6,344 bases of DNA from UBA9732 sp963615565. Its GTDB lineage: Bacteria; Spirochaetota; Spirochaetia; Sphaerochaetales; Sphaerochaetaceae. The notes under the pieces were generated by a model. That model was given only the letters and a program-made list of their open reading frames with translations, was not told where the DNA came from and made no database searches. The stretch lies in contig CAVEGR010000024.1 of the NCBI GenBank assembly GCA_963615565.1, positions 1 through 6,344 on the forward strand, read 5' to 3'. Each line of letters starts with the position of its first letter. The first letter of the stretch is position 1. Positions 6,245 to 6,344 of the stretch are shown one piece after another. The position numbers and the translations under genes were made by a program.

Positions 6245-6344
6245 TTATAGTTTCAGACTATTTTCGTCCAGCAGAAAATTCCTCAGTCCAATTGTAATAA
6301 TTCCGTTTTCATCGCGGCGCACTTTAATATTATCTCCAACAACA
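6245..6344 (-). CDS. C-terminal end of an unidentified protein
   Basis: On the minus strand a frame open from the window edge (first full codon at 6343) to the TAA at 6245-6247 encodes 32 residues, starting VVGDNIKVRRDENG and ending NFLLDENSLKL. Alternating hydrophobic residues in the middle suggest beta-strands, but I do not recognise the family. That this is a real gene end rather than a chance frame is supported by its protein-like composition, a locally higher G+C content, and the strong leftward terminator 33 bases downstream. The gene continues beyond the window. Confidence 0.6.
   Translation of the reverse strand, partial: VVGDNIKVRRDENGIITIGLRNFLLDENSLKL

Overview
The window is AT-rich, roughly one-third G+C by eye. 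It uses TTG as well as ATG start candidates and carries a flavin reductase/rubredoxin-type redox protein at its left edge. This fits a low-GC anaerobic bacterium, possibly a spirochaete or a Firmicute. There is no rRNA or tRNA to place it, so the taxonomic guess is weak.

Layout. Positions 1-361 (+) hold the 3' end of a flavin reductase-rubredoxin fusion gene. Positions 362-483 are a short spacer with no recognisable terminator. Positions 484-5867 or 5885 (-) hold a two-gene operon occupying about 85% of the window. Reading leftward, the first gene is an Eco57I-like gamma-class adenine-N6 DNA methyltransferase of about 680 aa. The second, sharing one base with it (TAATG), is a 1115-aa protein with an N-terminal GIY-YIG-type nuclease-like domain, an SF2 helicase/translocase motor, a helical linker and a C-terminal half-methyltransferase. 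Positions 5886-6166 hold a sigma-70-like promoter, a foldable leader and operator-like inverted repeats. Positions 6167-6211 are a strong leftward terminator, belonging to an unidentified leftward gene whose last 32 codons occupy 6245-6343.

How the genes work together. The pair looks like a compact restriction-modification-type phage-defence module. The methyltransferase would mark host DNA, and the large protein would translocate on and cut unmarked DNA. It resembles single-chain type ISP and IIG enzymes in concept, but the nuclease-like domain is GIY-YIG rather than Mrr/PD-(D/E)XK, and no separate specificity (HsdS-like) gene is present. Target recognition must therefore lie in the C-terminal half of the methyltransferase and/or in the linker of the large protein.

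The most unusual point is the methyltransferase arrangement. The large protein ends with a SAM-binding half (motifs X, I, II/III) that stops before the catalytic NPPY motif. The partner carries its own motif X-III half fused to the only NPPY half in the window. Directly in front of that NPPY half, in frame, is a well-formed Shine-Dalgarno and ATG (start at 4916) that could produce a separate 361-aa NPPY protein. This suggests a split, possibly shared, methyltransferase catalytic centre.
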